Of a DNA stretch of 64,000 nucleotides, positions 17,386-29,173 are shown one piece after another; position 1 is the stretch's first letter, and every line of letters starts with the position of its first letter. Source of the DNA: Diprion similis (taxonomy: Eukaryota; Arthropoda; Insecta; Hymenoptera; Diprionidae); assembly GCF_021155765.1 (NCBI RefSeq), contig NC_060112.1, forward strand, positions 19,902,001 to 19,966,000, read 5' to 3'. The notes under the pieces were generated by a model. The model was not told the origin of the DNA and ran no database searches. It saw only the letters and a list, made by a program, of their open reading frames with translations. The position numbers were made by a program, and so were the translations under genes.

Positions 17386-19585
17386 CCTGGCCGGTGGTAA
17401 TTTGGCTAATAATATAAGCCAGAAACAAAACTAACCACCATGAATGATTTATGCAACCAACTAACAATGACACCTACAATCAAAAGCATTTGCATCCATT
17501 AACGATACACATTTTGGCATCTAGAGGCTGCCCTCAGAGCGCGGAAAAAAGTTCCCGGGTTGAAAATAATACCGGCTCAATCGGGATCGCACAGTATAAT
17601 TATATGAATATTATCGATCCGCATTAAGCACTGATTACGTAGTACGCTTAAAGATTATTATTCCCACTGTATTTACGTAGTTTTCATTCTGATAATACTA
17701 TACACCCACAAGCACAGATTCTACTGTCAACGCCGCCATATTGCTTTTATTTAGCCGCGCGCGGTGTCTCTAGGAACCAAATCCCCTGTCCGTCCGATCT
17801 CGAGCCGACCGCCACCACGGTGTAAAAGATAGAAGGTGGTGGACTGCCCTATTACACTCCGCACGTAAAGTTCTGTGATTATTTTACTAAGGTCCCATGG
17901 CTCTCCGCCAGGTGTCTCACGTGACGAAACCCCAGAATGTAAATTATAATGGTGACGCTGTGCCGTTGACCACGGTTGACTGATGAACATACTTCAGTCA
18001 ACGATGCCACGCACGATTATGTTTTGGTGTCGCGGTGTAAGAATAGATGGTTATGAAAATGCATTTTTTCCGTATATTATTTATTTCGTATCTGTTCGAT
18101 CATTTTATTTCCGCTTACGAAGCTGTTTATTTGTCAGGTGCAATTCTCGATTGCCCCGTTGTTACAATACGTTGACTTATGGGGGTGTGCTACCGTGTAC
18201 ACAACTGCCACTACGGGTATCGACATTCGGAAACACCAGTATCATTAATTGCATGGTTCTCCCGACGACTACATTTATTCAGAAAGTGGTATTGTATATT
18301 CTTCAGTCAACGACACGAATAACTTTTGCGTGGCGACACTGTTCCAAAAGTCATTTTAAATTTTCGCGGTCGGTGGCTTTTCGGCCAATGCGACACCTGG
18401 ACTCGACTGATGTTATTTCGTAAAATAAGCACAACATCCAGCGCGAGTCAGACCACCTCTTATTCTGTGAACATGGGTCGATGGCTCGGTGATAGGGAGA
18501 CGACTGATGATTTTGGCTAGCGGCGAGCTCGGCATCGCCTCCCGCGAATATGGCAATACGTTCAGTTTTGATCCGAACTACCGTAACTTAAACATGAAGA
18601 TACACAATCGATCAATTCAGATACTTTCCCCATAACAAACGGTTCCAGTGCTCGAATTGTCTTTTCACCTAAAAGTATAGAACCTGCTAGGTATTCATTG
18701 CCCATGAAATGCCGACGTGTTCTATACTATACGTGATTCTTGGAAGAGATAATTCCTTCGAAACTTACACCTCATAACTATGCGATGTCACTCGTTCAGT
18801 GCGCATTGTTCGATCAAATGACATAGCACCCATGATGTAAGAAAGTAATAGCATTCAATTATCTTACAATCCGCATGTATCTATTGAACTGACACGAGTT
18901 TGAGAGAGATTAGCACAGTTCGATTTTTACATTCCTTAGGATTGTACTTATCCTGTTCAAATTTGAGAGTATGCAAATTAAAGATTTACGTACCCTATCG
19001 TTGAATGGAATTGAATGCATAGATATATCTAGAATGCTTGAACGCCACTTTTATTACTTCAGTAGAATTTTCCGATCTGCTATTATATAATATACTTTAA
19101 TAAAATATAGATTTCCATGGAAAATAGGATCACAAGGTAATTATCACTATGATATATGCTGAATCTGCGTATCCGCAAGCTTTACAAACCTGAACAATAA
19201 ATATTAAGCGTACTAAAATATAATTTCAATTATTTTGAATACAAGTGAATACTATACCTATACGCACATATGTAATATTATATATGACTACATATATGCA
19301 TATGTCATTTTAGAAAAGTTGAATTCGAAATTAAACAACATACTTATGTTCTATCAGAACCTTGCTCTTATAAACTCGATCATACATATAACTATGACAG
19401 ATTCTGTATTCATCATCCTAGATTGTACTACAGCAGACAGCTACAGTAAAGGATATTAGACGTTCAATTTAAACGTTGACTAATTTGGATTGCGAGATAT
19501 GATGCAATACGCTACTTTTTGCCAACTATGACCTATAAAGTTTGTTTTCCTGCTTGGTGTTGTTTATACTTCTAGGTATGCAACT
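17386..19585. other. Intergenic between Scm and IscU
   Basis: Contains the Scm promoter side (GC-richer, 17550-18530) and the IscU 3' side. Hairpin C (17975-18002) and a widely spaced pair of the same arms (18170-18177 and 18305-18312) fall here. ORFs at 17983-18423 and 19235-19459 show no homology or coding character. Nothing else is recognised. Confidence 0.55.
17975..18002. repeat. GTTGACTGA hairpin C
   Basis: Arms GTTGACTGA (17975-17983) and TCAGTCAAC (17994-18002), 10-nt loop, about 590 bp upstream of the Scm start codon. A second TCTTCAGTCAACG lies at 18300-18312 with a CGTTGACT partner at 18170-18177. Confidence 0.75.
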
Positions 19586-20987
19586 CTAAACTTCATTACT
19601 GCCAGATGCTGCCTTGGCTTTCGGTTGCTGCTTAATGCGGTAGTCAGAAAGTGCTGCCTTGATTGCATCCTCTGCAAGCACTGAAATAAGTCGATTCAAA
19701 TTTTATATTAGTTTATATCCCTACTAATGCAAGTTTAAAAAAAGGTTAAAATGGATATTTCAACATTTCTTGCCAAATCCATTTTCAATAAAAACTGAAA
19801 TTGGAAACTGGCTGGTATAGAATAAAAATTATAGATTTAACTAAGTCTACTCTATTAAATTACCAGGTAGCTTCTGTAAAACTATACAGTTTGTTGTTTA
19901 ATGAGTTAAATAAGTCTTGAGCTATGTACACAATGCCATAGTCGGATGTAATGAATTTTTTGTCACACGAACGTCTTTTTAACATTATCGCTCAAATTTT
20001 AGGTCATCAAATGAGCCAAAAAAAAAGAATCAGACTAAAAGAATCAGTAGATATAGATTCTAAAGGACCTTGAAAGTAAACGTGAATTTTTTCAGATTTT
20101 TAGTAGCGCTACAAAGGATTAAAAACCGTGACTGGCCCTGAAAGACCCAGGATGCCGACGGAGATAGTGAAATTACACGTTATCCGTGCAGGGTTAACTA
20201 TTTCTTGCCAGCTACTTGGTTACATTTCTGATTCATCGGACAAATCTTATTTTTAATAACGATATTCTTGGCAATTTTGTTATTAATGTAATGGCCTAAA
20301 ACTTACTCGAACAATGTAGCTTGACTGGTGGAAGGCAGAGTTCCTTTGCGATGTCGGTGTTCTTCAGCTTCAATGCTTGGTCAACCTGGTTATAAATATA
20401 AATATTGATTAGCAATGTTGAAAGTTTAATTTACACACACGGTTGATCGAAGCATGAACTTACTGTTTTTCCCTTAACCCATTCGGTAGCAAGAGAGCTA
20501 GATGCGATAGCTGATCCGCAGCCAAATGTCTTGAATTTAGCATCAGTGATCTTTCCGTTTTCGTCAACTTTTATTTGAAGTTTCATGACGTCGCCACATG
20601 CCGGAGCTCCTACCAGACCAGTGCCCACATGTTTGTCATTCTTATCAAGAGAACCAACATTCCTCGGATTTTCGTAGTGATCTAACACCTGGATAATATT
20701 GAGAAATACAAAGTTTGTGACATACGGAAAAGTTATGAAGTAAATAAGTCCGAAGTTTTGAAAATGCAATCTGAAATCAACAATGTCCGAACTTTAGGGA
20801 ATAAAAAAAAATGTATACTGAATTTCTTACACTGTTACGCAAAATGTCAAATAGCGAATCGGACATTACGGCAGGTTATGAGGTATGAAATACTTACATT
20901 TGCATGATATGACACGACGGGTACACTTCGGGATAGAACACTTGCCGTTTCCGTGAATTTTTTCGGCAAAACGCGAAGTAAAGACAT
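19586..20987 (-). CDS. IscU: Iron-sulfur cluster assembly scaffold IscU
   Basis: Four exons on the minus strand: 20987-20898, 20688-20464, 20385-20307 and 19680-19586, in phase, 162 residues. The mitochondrial scaffold on which NFS1, ISD11 and frataxin build [2Fe-2S] clusters. Seen: an N-terminal mitochondrial presequence rich in Arg/Ser with no acidic residue before E13; YENPRNVGSLDK; ligand Cys in GAPACGDVMKL with the regulatory Asp; FKTFGCGSAIASSSLATEW holding the second Cys; the chaperone-binding LCLPPVKLHCS motif (LPPVK bound by HSC20/HSPA9) with the third Cys. The exon 3/4 junction splits the codon right after that Cys. All donors are GTAAGT. The 5' end is 246 bp from hairpin D, which may lie in its promoter. 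Confidence 0.97.
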
Positions 20988-21233
20988 GTTTGTTCAATAT
21001 TCACTTGTCCTAATGATTCGCGGTTGTCGTTTACGGAACAGCTGAGACGAGCGTCCAGAACAATTCTGAATGATACGCAGTGCGCGTCGGCAACTCATGA
21101 GCGCTTTGCGCATGCTCTGACGGCTTCAGTAATCTCAGTCACACGCATTTTCGATTTTCAATCTCGTTTCCAAAGGCCCAGCTCATCGCGGGAAATTCAA
21201 AATATACCTGTATACTGTTATACATACAATATA

Positions 21234-21270
21234 CGTTGACTGAAGAATCGCAATAAATCTTCAGCCAACG
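21234..21270. repeat. CGTTGACTGAAGA hairpin D
   Basis: Arms CGTTGACTGAAGA (21234-21246) and TCTTCAGCCAACG (21258-21270) with one mismatch and an 11-nt loop, about 250 bp upstream of the IscU start codon. This is the longest-armed member of the set. Confidence 0.8.
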
Positions 21271-21591
21271 TCGTGATCTTTTATTTCTACTTATTGGCGA
21301 ATTTAGCCAGAATCTAAAATCCGTGAGAGAGAATGTAACTCGCTCTTTATCGTTGGTTAATTGTAATAAACTACTTTTCAGGTTATCAGTTTCATAGTTA
21401 TATTTCGTTTCCAAACTGAAATTACAACAAAACCTTATCTTCGTAATTGAATGTAGTCGATAATAACCGAATTTCACATTCAGCGATGATTTGAATACTA
21501 ATTTGGTATATCAAATTATACATAGTCTCATATTATAAATGATTTTAACAGGGGTGGATGCATGTAATGTACGATTGTATATTGTACAAGT

Positions 21592-21722
21592 GTGTAAAAT
21601 TGCGATTTTACGCACATGTTTCATACTTTATTTTTGACACAGTATGCATAAAATCCGATTTTTCGTACCGTTATTATCATATATTTCGTACTGTATCGTA
21701 AAATAGCATTTTTCGATACAGT
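21592..21722. repeat. Cluster of related palindromes
   Basis: Hairpin 1 at 21592-21615 has arms around GTGTAAAAT / ATTTTACGCAC. Hairpin 2 at 21690-21722 has outer arms ACTGTATCG (21690-21698) and CGATACAGT (21714-21722), with inner TAAAAT facing ATTTT. A related diverged unit lies between them (21649-21669: CAGTATGCATAAAATCC...). All share a TAAAAT...ATTTT core. Function unknown; possibly a degenerate MITE or protein-binding array. Confidence 0.5.
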
Positions 21723-23464
21723 GCGTAAGATGTAAGTAAAGTGTTTAAAATCTGATTATTTCATGCATACTATGTCGAAAAGTACATAAACAAAACAAAA
21801 AACAAGAACAAAAATTGATAGGTTTTGTGTCATGGATATAGCAATGACATATGTTTTTTAAACGATGAGAAATGATTTTGTTGTAAATATAGCGTAGTAT
21901 ATTTGAATGCGTTAAAGGCCAACGAGCAGTAATAGCGTTAATATTAGATGCCAGAAATTTTAACTCTATTATTCCTGATGCAATAACTAGATACATGTAT
22001 AATCTTCATGTTCAAAATAACAATTTTCTTGGGTATAAGAACAATTCTGAGCAGTGACTATTTACAAGATGACGAATTTTTGCATGTAGTTGTGAAAACT
22101 CGGTTACCGTGGTATATACATTAATTTACAGAAAATTCATGCAAGTTATGTTTCTAAAATATTCTGTAAAGCTTGTAGTTAAATTATTTATCAGTTTGGT
22201 CATGTTTCTCGTGTTCTATCTTATTTTCTTTTTTGACAAAAAAAACTCTCAGCTGCATGATATGACAGAAAACAAATAATATTCATGCATTTGATTTTAA
22301 AATCCACATATACTTGTAACTGAAATACTGTCCTATGTTGTTATTGGAAGAATAGGCAGCACCTGTTTCAGGTTATAATATTAAACCACTTTTTTTTGGG
22401 ACCTCAAACTAGTGTACACATCTCATAAGTTATCACAATAATAAACAGGAGTTGCCATTTTAAGGAACTACAATATTGGTATGCAGAAAACTTAAATTTG
22501 AACCTAGTAAGTCAAACGTAACTAGACTAAAAAAAAAAACAACATATTTTGTCCTTAACGATTAGTATAATTATCTAATATCTATTCTATGCAAAACATG
22601 TAATAGAGTACATATGGTGTGATAAGATATTTGATGCATACTGAAGGAGATACTCATTAAAATGATTAAAAAATAATTCAATGTGATAAAAAATAAAGTT
22701 TCAGTCCAGAAAATACACTGCACTTCACTCCACATATCTAATAGTGTGAGTATACTTATCCTGCTGTTGTGCAGTATGCAGTCAAATTTCTGTATATGAC
22801 AATGGGTTACCATAGGAGGAAAAATTTGTTTACGATGTTATCAACATATACAAAATAAGTAAGAGAGTAAACATGATTTTAGCAACCACATTATAACTTA
22901 AAAAGTGATAAGAGAATAATGATTCCTTCACTTCATCTGGCCACCCAAACAAATTTTCACAAAAAATGCCAGCATTTCAATAATCCTGTAAATAGTGCTG
23001 TTTGTGTAGTGCAGGGTATTTATATCTTATTCATCTTTCATTTAAACTTGTTACTTTTAAAGATTTCGTCACGATAACATTTCTGTATCTGTTTTTGTGA
23101 TACCAATTTTGAAAGATAATAAGAAATGACGAAATACGGTTTGAAGCAATAATAGAGACAGGAAAATATTAGTAAACCACGACATCAGCTCAGTTCCCTA
23201 AAAATTTTCTTTTATACCGTAAATTATAAGACTTATTACCTCATCATATCGGTCATATAGGTAAACTTCAAAATAAATATACGGCAATGACCTTTTTACT
23301 TTAAGCACCAAAATTTGTTGTGTTTAAAGTTTGTATACATTTTGACTTACGTACTAAGTTTACTTGTATATCACAATATTAATGCACCGCCTAGCATTAC
23401 GCTTGTCTTTGGGATGCATTGACTCTTCTAACTCTCCTCTAATAAATAAACAAATCGTTAGTTA

Positions 23465-25691
23465 TTAAAAGATAGTTGCACTGTTGCTATGGTTGACCTT
23501 TTTTCCAACAGTTCGAGACGAGGTTCTAGTCGGTGTCGGTCTTAGCCTGTAGCCTCCAAGATTAGTTGTAGTGTTCATAACAGCCATATTGGGTGCTAAA
23601 GTCTTCAGGCACTTAGCAGCTTCCTGGAGTTGTTTCGACAGAATTCCATTCTTTAATTTTTCTGCATTCAATTCGCGCCTAAGTTGTGCTTTAGTTCTTT
23701 TTCCAAAAGGACATAAGACTCTGTGTTGAATAAGCATTACTACTGAAGGCCTCATCTCAGGCTTTGGATGAATCATAAGCTGCAATGATAAGGACCTTGT
23801 AAATTAAAATATTGAAAATATACAGATGAGTGATAAATTTCTGAATATCCAGGCATTGATATTTGATACATTATTAACATTTTTCTTTTTCAAGTTAACA
23901 TGTAGTTTGCAAAAATAATTTGATTATTACTCATCGGGAGTTACCTTCAATAGCTCGTTAAAATCTCTACTATATTGTGGCAGTTCCTTTAGCTTCCCAT
24001 TCCTAATTTCATGCCAATCAGGACCATTTTTAGGTAAAGCGCCACCACCCCCAGCTTCATAAACAGTCAATCCCAATGCAAAGATGTCGGCCTTAGGCAT
24101 GTGAGCCAAATCCTCATGTAAGATCTCGGCAGGTAAATATCTGCAATCACCCTCTTCAAATAGCGGATTGTTAATTGAAGTAACGTGACCCAAGTCTCCA
24201 AGTTTATAAGTGATTTCTTCTTCAACTGTGTCTTCCTCGTCAAACCCATCATCTGCAGAATCGTAGTCGACAGCACGTAGTCTTTTTTCCTTCGATATAA
24301 AGATATTGCCTGGCTTAATGTCCATGTGGACTAGTTGCATTGAATGTAAATATCTGAGTCCCTCAGCAATATGTATCAGAAGTTGACGCAATTCTGCTTC
24401 AGAAAAGTTCCTTTTTTCAGCCTGTAGTTTTGAAATTGCATCAGCCAAACTGCCGCCATTACAATACTCGTTTTGAATAATCATGTGATTGTCTTCTGCC
24501 CATGCAGAATAGTAACGAACTACATGTTGATGTTTGCCAAGTACGGCATGCGCATATACTTCATTGAGCGCATTTTTTTCATTTACACTTCCAGCAACTG
24601 GTTTGATACTTTTTTTCACTGCATAGATGCAACCATCTAGCCTGTTAATACATTTGAAAACGGATCCAAATTCCCCAACGCCAATCAACTCGAGCTCCAG
24701 AAATTCCTGATGATATCTAGATATGTTCGACTCATGAAGTGCTACACGTTTAGTTGGTTGCTCTAGTTCAGTGTCTGAATGTTCTGAGTCAACTGAATCT
24801 GTAGATGGTACTCTAAGCTCAGGAGAACTGGGGATAAGAAAAACAAAATTTTTTTATTGCATATGTAGATAAATATTTGCAAAGAAAGTTCCATTGCATA
24901 ATAATTTGTACTGGAAAGTGATGAACATACTTGTTCAGACTCCGCTTGGACCTTGTTCTCTTCCTAGCAACGAGCACCATACCATTTGAAGTAAAAGGAT
25001 TAACGTTAGCTGCAGGCTTTTCGGATTTACTATGGTAACAAGAAGCGAGAGGTTTTGGTTTCTCTGTGTGAAACAGTTTCAAACTTCTAGATGGAAGCGG
25101 AGTGAGAGTAGTACTTTCCTTCATCAATGTTTTCGGCGTTGCTGGTGAGTCAAGCAGTCTAAGCGCTCGAACGCGCTTATATGGTGGACTACATGCCATT
25201 GAAATACTGGTAGGTTGCCTTCTTTCGTAAGAAGGTATGCTAATTTCTGCCACACCTAAAATAATATAATAATATCTATTTACATAACATTTTTGAAATC
25301 ACAAAATAAATATCTACTTGAAAATTCTGAATTGAAAATTCTTCGTCAAAAAAAAAGTAGGTGACAACTCATATTTCCAAAGTACTGGCACAATAAGAAG
25401 TTGAATTTTCAATTAGATCCAAAATATTAATAAATCATTCAGAGACAGGCATGAGAGGAACCGAAGCGGAATCCATACTCAATGCTCACTAAGAATAGTC
25501 CCTAGACACCGGACAGTGTAAATTGCCCAATCATTTTCGGATGTGTTTACGATATGGGTAGCTTAAGTTTACTACAGTATTAATTTTGTACATTAACAAC
25601 CTGAACCTGAACCGTTCGATTGACAGCTGATATTCAATTCTTCATCCTCGATGTCACTGGCGTCAAAATTCAGTCTTTGCGCTATATCCAT
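23465..25691 (-). CDS. wee1: Wee1-type inhibitory kinase of CDK1
   Basis: Four exons on the minus strand: 25691-25601, 25255-24931, 24827-23945 and 23779-23465, in phase, 537 residues. The nuclear kinase phosphorylates the inhibitory Tyr15 of CDK1 and delays mitosis. Seen: acidic N terminus (FDASDIEDEE); basic disordered region with proline-directed Ser/Thr sites; kinase domain from about residue 183 with the glycine loop GVGEFGSV, catalytic Lys in AVKKS, HMDIKPGNIF catalytic loop and the Wee1-typical DLGH in place of DFG; the EGDCRYLPAEIL activation segment; C-terminal tail with a basic Leu-rich helix. The DLGH/EGD features separate Wee1 from ordinary Ser/Thr kinases; Myt1 is less likely because no membrane segment follows. 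Exon 1 has an unusual donor (GTTGTT); an alternative GTTCAG 12 nt upstream keeps the frame. Confidence 0.94.
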
Positions 25692-26819
25692 ATTTCAAGT
25701 TGTCACCATCTGTCCACTCAAGAGTTATAAAAGTCACAAGCGTTTTGCAACTTATAAACCTTCAAGAAAAATTGATAAACATACAATACCGACCACGTTA
25801 CTTCGTTACGGCGGGCGTCTCAATGCACCACGGGACTTTTTTTTTGAGCAATCACACGCTGTTGTTGTATATCGCTCTCTCTCACTCCCGGTAAACGCGC
25901 AATCTGATTGGCTCCTTGCCCCTGCAGAATCATGGCGATCGTAGCGTCATCTGCATCCATTATTTTTCTGCTCGACTTTCATTCACTGATGTTTCAAGAA
26001 TTTCTAACATATTTTTTACAGACGTTCATAATCCAATTAACCTCTAATTTGATAGCGACGTCCTGAATCCATATGTCATCAATACACTTGTATATTGAAC
26101 AGATAGTTCAGGATTTTTTGTCATCAAGTAACGTCGGCAAATATGTGTACAGTGTGTATAACATTCGTACTAATAGCTGAATGAAAATTCGATCAGTTGA
26201 ATTTCAAATTATTTTCGGTACGAAACGTTATATGTAGGACAAATAACGTTATTGTGAATTCGAAATCGATTTGGGTTACAGGAAAGGTTATGATGATATA
26301 CCTACTACATCACCTTGGAAAATCATTATCCTTAAAAATTCATGCCAATTTTCAGCTATCATTTTCGCTATATTCAACTTGACTGCAATATTTTATTGAC
26401 GCCGTTGACGCGACTGACCGAATATTTAGTCCGTCTAATATGCAGAAGAGATATCCGCGAGATTTTAGTAAACAGAATCAGTTAAATGTAAAAGAAATAC
26501 TTTTTACTCAGGCAGCCTCATTGCAACCTGTAGCGAACTGCACACGTACTTGACGTAAAATACACAACTATTGTCGTAATATCGTTGGGATTTTGACAAG
26601 CTATGTATAAACAATGTGTGGTAGTCACATGGTAGGAATTGCGTTTGTAGAAGGGGATGATTGGGCGGCACGCACTGCCGTTCAAGCAGAGGGGGGCGAC
26701 AGCTATGAAAGAATAAACAAAAAAGAGAAGGGAGGAGGTTGACGAACAGTGTACGGTTTATTAGTCGTCAGCTGTTTTAGTAATTCATTCACTGTAGCAC
26801 AGCAGAGCAAGATAATACG
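25692..26819. promoter_or_regulatory. Divergent intergenic region, Wee1 / PRA1
   Basis: The Wee1 (-) and PRA1 (+) genes are transcribed away from each other from this 1.1-kb stretch, so it should hold both promoters. Small ORFs here (25651-25944, 26197-26382) show no homology. No TATA box is clearly placed. I recognise no specific regulatory motif. Confidence 0.5.
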
Positions 26820-28046
26820 ATGGCCTCAAAAGATCCGCTGATAGGTGACGTGGAGTTATCGATGATGGATGAAACTCAGACTCTCTATAACCAGCCCTAT
26901 TCTTCAAAGGGGTAATTTAAGTGAACTATAAAACCACAATTCTTTATCTCGTGCGACGAGAGGACGGATCTTGGAAATATGCATGCGTGTACATTAGCCT
27001 AACCTAACCTAAACTAACTTTACTGGCAATGCTGTCAATGATACGGGACATTTATGGTTTGTGCATTCCAATCTGATATGATTCAATAAATACAACGCTG
27101 ATATTCCGTCTTCTTTTTGTCAAAAGAAAAGGATAATCGTGTTGACAAAATTTCAACCGAGTTCGGAATTTAATACTGTCGTTGATACACGCCATGACTG
27201 TTGACACACTTTTTTTTTTATCATAACTATGATTTCTGGTATATTCCAGCCTTTTTCAAATGAAATTCTCTGCCATTTCTGTTTTTCAGATTTGAACTGC
27301 CGCAGTTGTCACAACTTCCCCTTGGTCAAATGGGCTATCCTCAAGCTCAACATTGGGTGCAGCAAAGGCAGGCTAACATTAGGCCGTGGAGTTTGTTCTT
27401 GAACTCAAATAACATCAGAGCACCTCCAAGCTTTTCTAGGCTTACCAAACGAATTATGAGGAATATCGAGTACTTCCAAAGCAATTACTTATTCGTGTTC
27501 CTTGGCCTGGTTATTTATTGTTTGTACGACATTACGTTTACTACATCTTTATAGAATATTTACAATTATGCTATTATTTGAAAGAAATTGGTATGATATT
27601 AGCAATGGTAAATAGTATTTTGACAATTTATTAATAGTATTTTTTATTTCTACAGAATCACTTCGCCGCTACTTTTACTCACTGTTGTCATATCCCTGGG
27701 TGTTTGCTTCAAAGTTTCTCAGCGGCACGCTAAGCAGGAATTGATACTGGTGGGTCACAAGTTGACGCTAGCTCAAGTTTATGGCCTAGTAGCTGCGTGC
27801 TCTTTGCCTTTATTTTATCTTGTTGGGGCAGGAGCTGCTTTATTTTGGGTTTTGGGTAAGTTTCGACGCAGTTGCATTCGAATACTCCATGAACTAATTA
27901 TAAAAGAATGTAAAACATAACACTGTGTGTATTTTCTAGGGGTTTCTTGGTTTTTAATAACCATTCATGCTGCTTTTTATAACATTGACTCAGTGCTGTG
28001 TCCTGGTGAAGATGAATTGGAAGCACTGACGGTACATGAGGTTTAA
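26820..28046 (+). CDS. PRA1 family / prenylated Rab acceptor protein 1
   Basis: Exons 26820-26911, 27290-27523, 27656-27855 and 27940-28046 join in phase to 210 residues. Integral protein of Golgi and endosome membranes that binds prenylated Rabs and helps membrane delivery. Seen: IRPWSLFLNSNN, the family hallmark block RIMRNIEYFQSNYLFVFLGL, then four hydrophobic segments in two closely spaced pairs (about 92-108, 110-126, 146-160, 163-180), as in the RABAC1 fold, and GAGAALFWVLG near the end. The exon 2 donor lies inside the first membrane pair (TGT TT|GTACG). The short, acidic C-terminal tail is soluble. AATAAA at 28416-28421 is a plausible poly(A) signal. The best match by memory is RABAC1 (PRA1) rather than PRAF2/ARL6IP5. 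Confidence 0.92.
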
Positions 28047-29173
28047 GAAACATTAGTCAATGATAATGCTAATAATAATTATAATTGAGAATATTTTGAC
28101 GACAAATCATAAATAATATAAACAGGTGTTTATGACTGATATCAGGATGAAATATCTGAAATAAAAGTTTAGTCAATATATTTATGTATATAGATTCATA
28201 GGTAAATCGACACGTATGTATATACATATAGATATACATAAATATATGAAAAATAAATAATATATACTTTGCTCATACTGCATAGTCGTATATCCTATGA
28301 AATAAGTGTGAGTGAACACATAAAAAAAAAATTAAATGTTACTTCCGAATCATTTATACTAATTTTTGTTAAAATGATGCCTTTTTTGCAATGCAACCTT
28401 TGCCAAGCAGAAAGCAATAAATATTGATATTTGGATAAAACAGAATTTTCTTGTTCATTTGTCAAGTTGTGCTCTATCGAAATAGTGAAAAAAAAATTTA
28501 TCTCTACGTAATGTAACGTATTTCGGCCGTAGAATATCGCACACGTTGATAAATGAGAATCCCAACTCCAAACGTAACTTTCACTGTCATGACAAGCTAT
28601 TTTTAACTTGAGATTCAGTTCTGAATAAGCAGGTCAATCATTGGAGAGTTTAATTGACATGTCCTTCGGTTGCATTATAATAATCCGAAATATCTTCCGG
28701 TTTTACCTATAATACTAGCTACAAGTATTACATATAACGAATGTTTATTCAATTGATGTACATACAAACAACATAACGTTGTATTCACACATCAACTAAA
28801 CGAAGTTAAGTTCATATTTATATGAAACGGGTTTAGGACGTGAGCTTGTATAATTGCGATAGTAAAAATGAAATTAACAAAGATTCATTGAAAAGTAGCA
28901 CGAGCAAGTAAATGAGAAAAAGAAATCACCCGGCAATCGGTGGTTAATTTCGTAAAAAACATTGTTGTCATTTGTTGAGTAGTTTGATTACAGCGCACCT
29001 ATCATCAATCCCAAGAAGCAGGAAGACAAGTCGTCCACAAAACGCGAAACGTCAACTTGGCACATTAAAATTTCTAGTGTGAATATCAGTCGTCTTTCGA
29101 CATTGCGTCATCAGTGTCAAGAATCTCCAAGGAATTGACGTATATTTTTTCAGTGATAATCAAGAGTTAGGAA
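28047..29173. other. PRA1 3' UTR and UBXN4 promoter region
   Basis: AT-rich, with ATA-rich simple sequence around 28180-28270 and AATAAA signals at 28160-28165 and 28416-28421. The UBXN4 promoter should lie in the last few hundred bases. No exon is recognised. Confidence 0.5.

Larger units (their letters stand above)
20988..23464. other. Intergenic between IscU and Wee1
   Basis: AT-rich, no recognisable exon. It holds hairpin D (21234-21270), a cluster of longer palindromes (21592-21722), and probably the Wee1 3' UTR immediately below 23464. Confidence 0.55.
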
